In this document: positions 16,507-25,084 of the stretch, one piece after another | Layout of the letters: each line of letters starts with the position of its first letter | How positions within the stretch are numbered: position 1 is the first letter of the stretch | Source: Allobosea lathyri | GTDB taxonomy: Bacteria; Pseudomonadota; Alphaproteobacteria; Rhizobiales; Beijerinckiaceae | Length of the DNA: 64,000 nucleotides | Reading direction: 5' to 3' | Assembly: GCF_900108245.1 (NCBI RefSeq) | Contig: NZ_FNUY01000002.1 | Coordinates: forward strand, 1 to 64,000 | Program-made: the position numbers and the translations under genes | The notes under the pieces: generated by a model | The model's input: only the letters and a program-made list of their open reading frames with translations | What the model was told of the DNA's origin: nothing | Database searches by the model: none

Positions 16507-18321
16507 TCAGAATTCGTCGAGCGGCATCAGGCCCGCCGTCGTGTTGAGGCTCGCGACGAAGGCGAATTGCTGCTGTGCCTTGGGGAGTTCGGCCTCGAAG
16601 AAACAGCGGCAAGCCCTGAGCTTCCCGCGCGCGAAACTGTCCTGCTCGTCAAGTTTAGCGGTGACCGCGCAGGCCTGATCCAGCCAGAGCCAGGCGACGA
16701 CGACATGGCCGAAGCCGGAGAGGAAGACCGAGGCGTTGATCAGGGCCTGAGCCGGGTCATCGAGCGAGGCGAGCACGGCGATCGTCGCGCGCGCCTCGGC
16801 CCAGCCTTCGCGCAGCCTGACGGCGAGGTCGGCGAGCCGCGCGTCATTTTCGGCTTTGGCGGCCGTCTGCTCGATTTTTGCTTCCAGCAGCTCCAGCGCC
16901 TGCTCGCGATCGCGCAGGATCTTGCGGCCCAGCAGATCGATGGCCTGGATGCCGTGCGTGCCCTCATGGATCGGGTTGAGGCGGTTGTCGCGATAGATCT
17001 GCTCGACGTCGAAATCGCGCGTATAGCCGTAGCCGCCATGGATCTGGATCGCCAGATCGTTGGCGGCAAGGCCGAATTCGGAGGGCCAGCTCTTGGCGAC
17101 CGGGGTTAGCAGGCCAAGCAGCGCTGTGGCGCGAGCCTGCTCCTGGGGCGTCGTGGCGGTCGTCTCCTGATCGATCAATTCGGCACAATAGAGGATGAGC
17201 GCCAGCGCGCCCTCGGCATAGCTCTTCTGGGCCAGCAGCATCCGGCGCACATCGGCATGTTCGATGATCGGCCGCTGTTTGGCCGCCGGGTCCTTGCTCT
17301 CACCTATCAGCGGACGCCCCTGCGGCCGCTCGCGCGCATAGCCGAGCGACTGGCGATAGCCGCGCACGGCCAGCGCAGCCGCACCGAGACCGACCGAAAT
17401 GCGCGCCTCGTTCATCATCTGGAACATCAGCGCGAGCCCGCTGCCGGCCTCGCCGATACGGTAGCCTATGGCGCCGGCGGCCCCGGCCGGCCGATGCCGC
17501 GTCCCCTCGCCGAAGTTCAGCAGGCAATTCGTCGTCCCGCGATAGCCCATCTTGTGGTTGAGACCGGCGACGGCGATGTCGTTGCGCGTCCCGTCCGGCA
17601 GGATTTTTGGCACGGCGAAGAGCGAGATGCCGCCGACCCCGGGCAAAAGTGCACCGGACGCGTCAGGGATTTTGGCGAGGACGAGGTGGACGATGTTCTC
17701 GGAGATGTTCTGGTCGCCGCCCGAAATCCACATCTTCGAACCCGAAAGCCGGTAGCGCGGGCCGAGCGCGTCGGCCCCATCGGGCACCGCCCGGGTCGTG
17801 ATGTCGGCCAGCGACGAGCCGGCCTGCGGCTCCGACAGGCACATGGTGCCGAGCCAGCGACCTTCGATCTGGGGCAGGGCGAAGGTTTCGATCTGGGCGG
17901 GCGTGCCGAAGGCGCAGAGGAGGCGGGCATTCGCCGTGGTCAGCATGACATAGGCGGCTGTCGCGATGTTCGCCGCCATGAAATGCGCCATCGACGCTGT
18001 CTGCACGAGCTTGGGCAGTTGCAGCCCGCCGACCTCGCTGGCGAAATCGCTGGCGAAGAGGCCCATTTCGGCCGCGGCCGTCAGCGCCTGCTTGATTTCG
18101 GGGATGACACGAACCGTTTCACCGTCCAGCACCGGCTCGTTCTGGTCGGCCTTCTTGTAATGCGTCGCGAAGCGGGACGCGGCGAGCTTCGCGCTGACAT
18201 CGAGGACCGCGTCGAAAGTCTCGCGCGAATGCTCCGCGAAGCGCGGATGTCGCGTCAGCCGCTCGGCATCGAGCCAGTCATAGAGCAGGAAGGCAAGGTC
18301 GCGCTCGTCGAGATAGCTCAT
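16507..18321 (-). CDS. Acyl-CoA dehydrogenase, large DmdC-like type
   Basis: 604 residues from the ATG at 18321 with GAGGG upstream; the long frame continuing to 18633 reads through another gene and has no start signal. This is the roughly 600-residue acyl-CoA dehydrogenase type that includes DmdC, with an extra C-terminal domain. Marks: MCLSEPQAGSSLADITTRAV (flavin/substrate loop), KMWISGGDQNI, and the C-terminal core DVEQIYRDNRLNPIHEGTHGIQAIDLLGRKI. It inserts the alpha-beta double bond into an acyl-CoA, passing electrons to ETF. It follows the FadB-type gene by 7 nt on the same transcript. Confidence 0.93.
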   Translation of the reverse strand: MSYLDERDLAFLLYDWLDAERLTRHPRFAEHSRETFDAVLDVSAKLAASRFATHYKKADQNEPVLDGETVRVIPEIKQALTAAAEMGLFASDFASEVGGLQLPKLVQTASMAHFMAANIATAAYVMLTTANARLLCAFGTPAQIETFALPQIEGRWLGTMCLSEPQAGSSLADITTRAVPDGADALGPRYRLSGSKMWISGGDQNISENIVHLVLAKIPDASGALLPGVGGISLFAVPKILPDGTRNDIAVAGLNHKMGYRGTTNCLLNFGEGTRHRPAGAAGAIGYRIGEAGSGLALMFQMMNEARISVGLGAAALAVRGYRQSLGYARERPQGRPLIGESKDPAAKQRPIIEHADVRRMLLAQKSYAEGALALILYCAELIDQETTATTPQEQARATALLGLLTPVAKSWPSEFGLAANDLAIQIHGGYGYTRDFDVEQIYRDNRLNPIHEGTHGIQAIDLLGRKILRDREQALELLEAKIEQTAAKAENDARLADLAVRLREGWAEARATIAVLASLDDPAQALINASVFLSGFGHVVVAWLWLDQACAVTAKLDEQDSFARGKLRACRCFFEAELPKAQQQFAFVASLNTTAGLMPLDEF

Positions 18322-18328
18322 GCAGCCC

Positions 18329-20452
18329 TCACGCGCCCTGGCGTTCGCGATCGAGATCGCCGAAGCTTCTGCCGCTTTCCGCCAGTGCCGCCAGCAGCGG
18401 CGCGGGCGTCCAGTTGGCGTCGCCGCCGGCATGAAGCGCCAGGATCTCCTGATGGATCGCCTTGAGCCCCACCATATCGGCCCAGAACATCGGCCCGCCG
18501 CGCGCGGCCGGGAAACCCACGCCCTGCGTATAGGCGACGTCGATATCCCCGGCTCTTTGCACGGTGCCATCGGCCAGCGCGAAAGCGCCTTCGTTGACGA
18601 TGGCATAAAGGGCGCGCTTGACGATCTCTTCATCGGAAATAGCGCGCCGGGCTAGGCCCAGCCGGGCCGACTCCGCCAGGATCATCGCCTCGACGGCAGG
18701 ATCGTCCTCCTTCTGCCGCCCGCCGGCGGCATAGCGATACCAGCCGGCTCCGGTCTTGGAGCCAAGGCGTCCCTGCTCGACGAGGAGGTCGGCCAGGCGC
18801 GAATAGCGCATCGCCGGGTTCCAGTCCTTGAGCTGGCGCTGGCGAACATGCCAGGCGACGTCCTGGCCGGCCATGTCGAGCATGGTGCAGGGTCCCATCG
18901 CCAAGCCGAAGCCCGTCAGGGCCTTGTCGACTTGCGCGGGCAGGGCGCCTTCCTCCAGCATCAGGTCGACCTGGCGCAGATAGGGATAAAGCAGCCGATT
19001 GGCGAGGAAGCCGTCGCAGACGCCGACGACGACAGGTGTCTTGCCGACCTGCCGGGCGAGCCGGATCACCGTCGCCAGGACCTGCGCATCGGTCTCATCG
19101 GCCCGGACGATCTCGAGCAGCCGCATGACATGCGCCGGGCTAAAGAAATGCAGGCCAACCACATCTGCAGGCCGCGAGGTCGATCGCGCGATGACATTGA
19201 CGTCCAGTGCCGAGGTGTTGGTTGCGAGGATCGCGCCCTGCTTTGCCAGCTTGTCGAGTTCGGCGAAGATCGCCAGCTTGACCGCCATCTCCTCGAACGC
19301 CGCCTCGATGATGAGGTCGGCATGCGAGAGGGCCGGCATATCGGTTCGCCCGGTGATATCAGCCAGTCGCTGCTGCGCTTGCGACGTTGAGAGATCGCCC
19401 TTCGCGACGGCGCGATCGTAGACGTCCCGGATGCGTTTCAGCCCGCGCTCCAGCGCCGTCGGGTCGCGCTCGATCAGCGTCACCGGGAAACCGGCATTGG
19501 CAAAGACCATCGCGATGCCGGAGCCCATCGTGCCGGCGCCGATAACGCCGACCGTCTCGATAGCGCGCGCTCTCGTAGTCTTGTCGACGCCGGGAGCATT
19601 GGCAGCCGCGCGCTCTGCGAAGAAAAGATGTCGCAGCGCGCGCGAGGCCGTCGATGCCATCAAGCCGAGAAACAGCCTGCGCTCCTGCGCGAGCGCTTCG
19701 GGGAATGGCAGCTGGATCGCGCCGGCCATGCTGTCGAGCGCCGTCCGCGACGCTTCCGCATGCGGGCTTTTCGCCGGAATGGCGGCGCGCGCCGTCTCGA
19801 TCGCCTCGGCAAGCCCCGAGAGAGGAGGGCGCTTGGCGGTCGCGGTCTGTCCGGAGGCGGCGAGCTTGGCGATCAACTCCAGCGCCGCGGCCATCACGTC
19901 CGGGCCGAGGCGGTCGACGATGCCGGCCGCCAGGGCTTCTGCCGCGGCGAGTGTCCGGCCGCTGGCGATCATGTCGGCTGCGATCATGGGCTGTGCGATG
20001 CGCGACAGGCGCTGTGTCCCACCACCGCCGGGCAGAAGCCCGAGCTTGACCTCGGGCAGGCCGATGCGGGCCGTATCATCCGCGACACGGCCATGACAGG
20101 CCAGCGCCAGTTCGAGCCCGCCGCCGAGAACGGCCCCGCGCAGCGCCGCGACCACGGGAACGGGCGAGGCCTCGATCGCGGCATGGACATCGTTCGGATC
20201 GGGGGCTGTCGGGTCGAGCCCGGAATCGAATTCCTGGATATCGGCCCCGGCCGAGAAGTTGGCGCCCTCGCCGGCAATCACCACGCCGGTGACGCCGTTG
20301 ATGACGGAGCGCGACAGTGCGGCCACGAGATCGCGACGCACATTGGCGCTGAGGCTGTTCACCGGGGGATTGGCGATCGTGAGGATGGCGATGGTGCCGG
20401 CCATATCCGTGCGGACGGAGGCCGAAGAGGTGACAGAGGCGGAAGAGGTCAT
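18329..20452 (-). CDS. FadB/FadJ-type enoyl-CoA hydratase / 3-hydroxyacyl-CoA dehydrogenase
   Basis: 707 residues from the ATG at 20452 (AAGGACG upstream), the usual size for the bifunctional fusion. The N-terminal crotonase domain has SAGADIQEF (67-75), GGLELALACH with Glu114, and Glu134 before PGGGGTQRL, so both hydratase glutamates are present. The dehydrogenase domain begins at about 300 with VGVIGAGTMGSGIAMVFANAG and contains HFFSPAHVMRLLEIV. The C-terminal helical domain has GVGFPAARGGPMFWAD. It hydrates 2-enoyl-CoA and oxidises the 3-hydroxyacyl-CoA with NAD. It sits between two acyl-CoA dehydrogenase genes in a three-gene minus-strand operon. Confidence 0.95.
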   Translation of the reverse strand: MTSSASVTSSASVRTDMAGTIAILTIANPPVNSLSANVRRDLVAALSRSVINGVTGVVIAGEGANFSAGADIQEFDSGLDPTAPDPNDVHAAIEASPVPVVAALRGAVLGGGLELALACHGRVADDTARIGLPEVKLGLLPGGGGTQRLSRIAQPMIAADMIASGRTLAAAEALAAGIVDRLGPDVMAAALELIAKLAASGQTATAKRPPLSGLAEAIETARAAIPAKSPHAEASRTALDSMAGAIQLPFPEALAQERRLFLGLMASTASRALRHLFFAERAAANAPGVDKTTRARAIETVGVIGAGTMGSGIAMVFANAGFPVTLIERDPTALERGLKRIRDVYDRAVAKGDLSTSQAQQRLADITGRTDMPALSHADLIIEAAFEEMAVKLAIFAELDKLAKQGAILATNTSALDVNVIARSTSRPADVVGLHFFSPAHVMRLLEIVRADETDAQVLATVIRLARQVGKTPVVVGVCDGFLANRLLYPYLRQVDLMLEEGALPAQVDKALTGFGLAMGPCTMLDMAGQDVAWHVRQRQLKDWNPAMRYSRLADLLVEQGRLGSKTGAGWYRYAAGGRQKEDDPAVEAMILAESARLGLARRAISDEEIVKRALYAIVNEGAFALADGTVQRAGDIDVAYTQGVGFPAARGGPMFWADMVGLKAIHQEILALHAGGDANWTPAPLLAALAESGRSFGDLDRERQGA

Positions 20453-20465
20453 GCCGGTTCGTCCT

Positions 20466-21686
20466 TCACCAGGCCCAGAGATTGGTCTGCTTGGCCAGTT
20501 CGAGGCGGGCGATCTGGTCGATATGGACCTCGTCGGGCCCATCGGCGAGCCGCAGGGTTCGGGCGAGCGCCCAGCCTTCCGCCAACCCGAAATCGCCGCT
20601 GACGCCACCGCCGCCATGGATCTGAATCGCCCGGTCGAGCACGGCCTGTGCCATGCGCGGCGCGACGACCTTGATCATCGCAATCTCGGCGCGGGCCGCC
20701 TTGTTGCCGACAGTGTCCATCATATGGGCGGCACGCAGCGTCAGCAGCCGCGCCTGCTCGATTTCCATCCGGCTCTGGGCGACCGCCTCGCGCAGCATGC
20801 CCTGCTCCGCGATGGGCTTGCCGAAGGCCACGCGGTCGCGGGCGCGCGCTACCATCGATTCCAGCGCCCGTTCCGCCAGCCCGATCGCGCGCATGCAGTG
20901 GTGGATGCGCCCCGGCCCGAGCCGGCCCTGCGCGATCTCGAAGCCGCGCCCCTCGCCGAGCAGCATGTTGTTGGCCGGCACCCGCACATCGGTGAAGGTG
21001 ATCTCGAAATGTCCGTGCGGCGCATGATCGTAGCCGAACACGGTGAGCGGGCGCACGAGTTCCACGCCGGGCGTATCGAGCGGCACGAGGATCATCGACT
21101 GGCGCCGGAACGGCTCGGCATCCGGGTGCGTCAGCCCCATGAAGATCAGGATCTTGCAGCGGCGGTCGCCCGCTCCCGAGGTCCACCATTTGCGGCCGTT
21201 GATGACGTAGTCGTCGCCATCGCGGATGATGCGCGAGGTGATGTTGCGCGCGTCGGAGGATGCGACCTGCGGCTCGGTCATCGCGAAACCGGAGCGGATT
21301 TCGCCGGCCAGGAGCGGTTCGAGCCAGCGCGCCTTCTGCTCGGGGGTGCCGTAGCGCGCGAGCACCTCCATGTTCCCGGTATCCGGCGCGCTGCAGTTGA
21401 ACACTTCGGCCGCGATCGGCGAGCGCCCCATGATCTCGCAGAGCGGCGCGTATTCGAGATTGCTCAGCCCGGCGCCGCCACCGTGATCGGGCAGGAAGAG
21501 GTTCCAGAGGCCGGCTGCTTTCGCCTTCGCCTTCAACGCTTCCATGATCGGCGGCGAGGTCCAGCGGTCTTCGCTGCCGGCCGCCTGATCGAAATAGACG
21601 CGTTCATTGGGATAGACGGCCTCGCTCATGAAGGCGCGCAGCCGCGAGATCAGGTCGCTCACTTTCGGGGAATGATCGAAATCCAT
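20466..21686 (-). CDS. Acyl-CoA dehydrogenase, ACAD10/11-like
   Basis: 406 residues from the ATG at 21686 with AGGAC upstream; the frame runs to 21761 without a ribosome site. The order [63 protein letters not shown] and [35 protein letters not shown] matches the subfamily that includes bacterial ACAD10/11-like dehydrogenases. Those are often encoded with an aminoglycoside-phosphotransferase-like kinase, as here (25085). It is first in the operon ACAD-fadB-ACAD, and its promoter region carries a perfect TTGTCGGACAA site. Confidence 0.93.
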   Translation of the reverse strand: MDFDHSPKVSDLISRLRAFMSEAVYPNERVYFDQAAGSEDRWTSPPIMEALKAKAKAAGLWNLFLPDHGGGAGLSNLEYAPLCEIMGRSPIAAEVFNCSAPDTGNMEVLARYGTPEQKARWLEPLLAGEIRSGFAMTEPQVASSDARNITSRIIRDGDDYVINGRKWWTSGAGDRRCKILIFMGLTHPDAEPFRRQSMILVPLDTPGVELVRPLTVFGYDHAPHGHFEITFTDVRVPANNMLLGEGRGFEIAQGRLGPGRIHHCMRAIGLAERALESMVARARDRVAFGKPIAEQGMLREAVAQSRMEIEQARLLTLRAAHMMDTVGNKAARAEIAMIKVVAPRMAQAVLDRAIQIHGGGGVSGDFGLAEGWALARTLRLADGPDEVHIDQIARLELAKQTNLWAW

Positions 21687-21742
21687 CGTCCTGCACTCCG
21701 CTGTGGACCTGATGTCCGCGATCATCCCTATCCGATGTCGCT

Positions 21743-21753
21743 TTGTCGGACAA
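21743..21753. promoter_or_regulatory. FadR-family operator TTGTCGGACAA, copy 3
   Basis: Perfect 11-bp dyad 56 nt upstream of the minus-strand acyl-CoA dehydrogenase start. A further ATGTCG half-site lies a few bases upstream. Confidence 0.7.
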
Positions 21754-21907
21754 TACAACAAAGATTGGCAACGCTATTCTGGGCCGATGAGAAGCGCGAA
21801 TTCTCTTTAAGTATATGAAAATGAATGATTTATTTGATGCTCTGGAAAGGTTTAAGGCCTTCCGCGTAATGGCCGCGCGGCCTGACGAGGTCTTGCTATC
21901 TGTCCGG

Positions 21908-21918
21908 TTGTCGGGCAA
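21908..21918. promoter_or_regulatory. FadR-family operator TTGTCGGGCAA, copy 4
   Basis: One mismatch (A to G in the right arm) from the perfect dyad, 84 nt upstream of the plus-strand aldolase/thiolase-fold gene. TGTCCGG directly before it may add a second half-site. Confidence 0.55.
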
Positions 21919-22002
21919 AGATCGATCAACGGAGCGCTCGCGGCGCTCTGCTCCGGCGGTGAGGCGCGAACCGTTCCGCGCCCTTTCAGACGAAGGCAAG
22001 TC

Positions 22003-23181
22003 ATGGGATCCGCTCGCAAATCGGCTTATGCGCTCAAGGACAAATACGCGATCGTCGGCATCGGCACGACGGACTACTCGGCCAATTCCGGCCGGACGGT
22101 TCGTGCTCTCGCCATCGAGGCCTCCGCTAACGCGATCGCGGATGCGGGGCTGAAGCCCGCCGATATCGACGGCATCGTCAGCTACAACTTCAACGACTCG
22201 GCGCCCGCGATCGCGGTGGCGACCGGGCTCGACATTCCCAATGCCGGCTATGCGGTCGATTTCCTGGCCGGCGGCAATGCTGCCAACCTGATCGTCCTGT
22301 CGGCGGTCGCGGCCATCGAGGCCGGGCTGGCCGACACCGTGGTGTGTTACCGGGCCATGAACGGCCGCTCGGGCTTCCGGCTCGGCGGCGGTCGCGAGTT
22401 CCGGGCGCTGGGGCCGACCCAATTCACCGCCCCCTTCGGTTGGATCACCTACCCCCAGGCGATGGCGATGTGGTGCCGGCGCTATCAGGTTGAATATGGG
22501 CTGACGCCCGAGCAGCTCGGCAATGTCGCGGTGACGCTGCGCGAGAACGCGGTGCTCAATCCCCGTGCGATGCAGCGCAAGCCGATGAGCATGGATGACT
22601 ATCTCGCCTCGCGCATGATCGTCGATCCGTTCCGCCTCTACGATATCTGCCTGGAAACAGACGGCGCCTGCGCCGTCGTCGTGACCACCGCCGAGCGCGC
22701 CAAGGACATGAAGCAGAAGCCGGTCTACATCATGGGCGGGGCCTATGGCGGCGGCCCGCAGCAGGGCGACGACCTGTTCGACTGCATTCGCTGGCCCGAC
22801 CACTCCAAGAACTACAGCCACTATATCGCGGACGATCTCTGGCGCAGCGCCGGTATCGGCCCGAAAGATGTCGATGTCGCCGAGATCTACGACTGCTTCA
22901 CCTACAGCATCCTGATGCAGCTCGAGGGCCTGGGCTTCTGCGGGCTCGGCGAAGCCGGCAGCTACATCGCCGACGGGCACATCCGGCGTGACGGCAAGCT
23001 GCCCGTCAACACCCATGGTGGCCTCCTCTCGGAAGGTTACATCCATGGCTTCAACCATGTGATCGAGGCGGTCGAGCAATTGCGCGGCCAGTCCGGCCCG
23101 CGGCAAATCGCCGATGCGGAGATCGCCCTCACCACCGCAGGCGCCATGACCTGCGGCAGCGCAATGATCCTGAGGAGGTAG
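22003..23181 (+). CDS. Thiolase-fold protein, Ltp2/SCP2-thiolase-like
   Basis: 392 residues; GAAGG upstream of the ATG at 22003. The fold is that of lipid-transfer/SCP-x thiolases (YAIVGIGTTDYSANSGRTVRALAIEA, VDVAEIYDCFTYSILMQLEGLGFCG, NTHGGLLSEGYIHGFNHVIEAVEQLRGQ). The segment where thiolases carry the acylated Cys reads YAVDFLAGGNAANL, with no Cys, so ordinary thiolysis is unlikely. In steroid degraders such Cys-less proteins (Ltp2) pair with a DUF35 protein and act as retro-aldolases that release a short acyl-CoA. The next gene is exactly such a DUF35 protein. Assigning an aldolase role here is inference. Confidence 0.85.
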   Translation: MGSARKSAYALKDKYAIVGIGTTDYSANSGRTVRALAIEASANAIADAGLKPADIDGIVSYNFNDSAPAIAVATGLDIPNAGYAVDFLAGGNAANLIVLSAVAAIEAGLADTVVCYRAMNGRSGFRLGGGREFRALGPTQFTAPFGWITYPQAMAMWCRRYQVEYGLTPEQLGNVAVTLRENAVLNPRAMQRKPMSMDDYLASRMIVDPFRLYDICLETDGACAVVVTTAERAKDMKQKPVYIMGGAYGGGPQQGDDLFDCIRWPDHSKNYSHYIADDLWRSAGIGPKDVDVAEIYDCFTYSILMQLEGLGFCGLGEAGSYIADGHIRRDGKLPVNTHGGLLSEGYIHGFNHVIEAVEQLRGQSGPRQIADAEIALTTAGAMTCGSAMILRR

Positions 23182-23185
23182 GGTG

Positions 23186-23605
23186 ATGTCGTCGGCCGAA
23201 ACCTACGAGAAGCCGATCCCGGTTCCCGATCCCGATACCGCACCGTTCTGGGCCGGCTGCCGCGAAAACCGGCTGCTGATCCAGCATTGCGAGGCCTGCG
23301 GACACAATCAGTTCCCGCCGAGCAATCTCTGCGCCCATTGCGGCGCAGGCGGTCTGTCCTGGAAACAGGCCTCGGGGGCTGGAAAGGTCTTCAGCTGGAT
23401 CGTGGTCCGGCACCCCGTGCCCAAGCCGGTCTACGCGCAGGACGTGCCTTACGTTGTTGCGCTGGTGGAGCTTGCCGAGGGCGTGCGGATGCCCTCCAAC
23501 ATCATCGGCTGCTCGCCCGAGGATGTGGTCGCGGACATGCCGGTCAAGGTCACCTTCAAGCAGGTGACGGACGAGGTCGTCCTGCCATTGTTCGAGCCCG
23601 CCTGA
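23186..23605 (+). CDS. DUF35 OB-fold / zinc-ribbon protein
   Basis: 139 residues; AGGAGG upstream selects the ATG at 23186 over the GTG three bases earlier. The N-terminal rubredoxin-like zinc ribbon has four cysteines (HCEACGHNQFPPSNLCAHCGA), followed by an OB-fold (GKVFSWIVVRHPV ... YVVALVELAEGVRMPSNIIG). These proteins form obligate complexes with thiolase-fold partners, stabilising them and contributing to the acyl-CoA site. It follows the partner gene by 4 nt. Confidence 0.93.
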   Translation: MSSAETYEKPIPVPDPDTAPFWAGCRENRLLIQHCEACGHNQFPPSNLCAHCGAGGLSWKQASGAGKVFSWIVVRHPVPKPVYAQDVPYVVALVELAEGVRMPSNIIGCSPEDVVADMPVKVTFKQVTDEVVLPLFEPA

Positions 23606-23682
23606 GCGGGCGAATGGATTGGGGCGATGCGAGGCAATCGCACGCCCTCGAGTTTTGCGGGAAACGTCACGGAACGAAGGCG

Positions 23683-25080
23683 ATGAACTCCTCCTCCGCC
23701 ATTATCGCGCGCATGGGCGCGCTCGGCCGCGACGAGATGCAGGCGCTGCAGCTGGCCAAGCTGCGGCGGCAGCTCGAACGGCTGCAGGCCAGCAGCGGCT
23801 TCTATCGCCATAGGTGGGAGAAGGCGGGAATGCGCCCGCAGGATATCCGCTCGTTGGCGGATCTCCGGCGGATTCCCACCATGACCAAGGCCGATTGCCT
23901 CGCCGACCAGAATGAGCACGCGCCCTTCGGCAGCCGCCTCGGCATTGCCCGCGAGGATGTCGCGCTCATCTGCATGACCGGCGGAACGTCGGGGCAGGGG
24001 CAGGAACTCTACGGCCGCTCGCAGCGCGACCTCGTCATGCAGGGCTATTTCCATCAATTGCCCTGGCATATCGTCGGCCTGCGCCAAGGCGATATCGGCC
24101 TCAACTGCGTGCCCTCGGGCGGGCTCACCACCGGTGGCTGGGGGCCGACCGAAGGCTTCCGCGCAGCCGGCGCGTTGCCGCTGACCGTCGGCGGCACGAT
24201 GAGCACCGATGCCAAGATCGACCTGATGTGCCGCTTCGGCGAGATCCATTTCATCTATGCCTCCACCAATTACCTGCACACGCTGACGGAGGCCTTGCGT
24301 CGGCGCGGCATCGACCCGCGCAAGCAATTCCCGACGATGAAGGCCCTTTTCATTGCGGCGGAGGGATATCCGGTCGAATGGGCGCTGCAAGTCCAGGAAT
24401 TCTGGGGCGCCAAGCTGCATGAAGGCTATGGCAGTACGCAGGGCGCGGGCTTCATCTGCTCGACCGGCGAACAGGGCGTGGTCGCACCCGACGGAAGCCG
24501 CGCGCCGATGCAGTGCTTCGACTGGCATGTTCTCGTCGAGGTGCTCGACCCCGAGACCGACGAGCCGGTCAGGGAAGGCGAGTTCGGCGAGGTGGTGCTG
24601 ACCAATCTCGACATCGAGGGCTCGGCTGTCGTGCGCTTCCGCACCCGCGACCGGGTGCGGCTGCTGCCGCTGGCTTCTGCCGCCAATGGCCGCGCCTGGA
24701 CCTGCATCGAGAGCGGCACGATCGGCCGCTACGACGACATGATGAAGATCCGCGGCAACAATGTCTGGCCATCGGCCGTCGATCTCGCCGTTTTCGCCCA
24801 TCACGAGGTCGCCGAATACATCGGCAGTGTCTTCGTCGATGAGCGCGGACGCACCGAGGTTCTGGTGAAGATCGGGCTGAAGCCCGAACATGCCGCCGGT
24901 AGCGAGAAGGAGCGCGCCGCAACGCTCCGGCGCATTCAGGCCGCGATCAAGGAACGCACCAACGTGTTGATGAAGACGGTCGAGGTTCCGCGCGACGAGT
25001 TGCCCTTCTTCGAGAACAAGGCCAGGCGCTGGAAGGACGAACGCCCCAGCGGCTACCAGCTCGCCGACAAGGCTTCGTGA
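23683..25080 (+). CDS. AMP-forming CoA ligase, PaaK-like
   Basis: 465 residues from the ATG at 23683 (GAAGG upstream); the longer frame back to 23287 overlaps the DUF35 gene. The adenylation motifs are in phenylacetate-CoA-ligase style: MTGGTSGQGQELYGRSQ as P-loop, EGYGSTQGAGF, VVRFRTRDRV, and IGRYDDMMKIRGNNVWPSAVD. It should activate a carboxylic acid with ATP and CoA, the committing step for the acyl-CoA enzymes around it. The P-loop glycine/serine pattern deviates from the usual SSGTTG but keeps the Thr/Ser and Gly positions. It is the most informative handle on the substrate, which I cannot name. Confidence 0.88.
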   Translation: MNSSSAIIARMGALGRDEMQALQLAKLRRQLERLQASSGFYRHRWEKAGMRPQDIRSLADLRRIPTMTKADCLADQNEHAPFGSRLGIAREDVALICMTGGTSGQGQELYGRSQRDLVMQGYFHQLPWHIVGLRQGDIGLNCVPSGGLTTGGWGPTEGFRAAGALPLTVGGTMSTDAKIDLMCRFGEIHFIYASTNYLHTLTEALRRRGIDPRKQFPTMKALFIAAEGYPVEWALQVQEFWGAKLHEGYGSTQGAGFICSTGEQGVVAPDGSRAPMQCFDWHVLVEVLDPETDEPVREGEFGEVVLTNLDIEGSAVVRFRTRDRVRLLPLASAANGRAWTCIESGTIGRYDDMMKIRGNNVWPSAVDLAVFAHHEVAEYIGSVFVDERGRTEVLVKIGLKPEHAAGSEKERAATLRRIQAAIKERTNVLMKTVEVPRDELPFFENKARRWKDERPSGYQLADKAS

Positions 25081-25084
25081 GGCC

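Larger units (their letters stand above)
21687..22002. promoter_or_regulatory. Divergent promoter region of the acyl-CoA block
   Basis: 316 nt without a gene, serving both the ACAD-fadB-ACAD operon and the aldolase/DUF35 operon. The middle (about 21785-21845) is strikingly AT-rich for this genome and probably holds the core promoters. FadR-type operators flank it at 21743-21753 and 21908-21918. Confidence 0.6.

Noticed and set aside
17257..18465. 402-codon plus-strand frame
   Set aside because: Antisense to the DmdC-like acyl-CoA dehydrogenase; composition is that of a shadow frame in GC-rich DNA.
16507..18633. 708-residue version of the acyl-CoA dehydrogenase
   Set aside because: The extra N-terminal part is an out-of-frame reading of the FadB gene; the ATG at 18321 has a ribosome site and the right family length.
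20259..21818. 519-codon plus-strand frame
   Set aside because: Antisense across the fadB start and the acyl-CoA dehydrogenase; no motifs, and both minus-strand genes are certain.
21604..23106. 500-codon minus-strand frame
   Set aside because: Antisense to the thiolase-fold gene and crosses the divergent promoter region; no recognisable domain.
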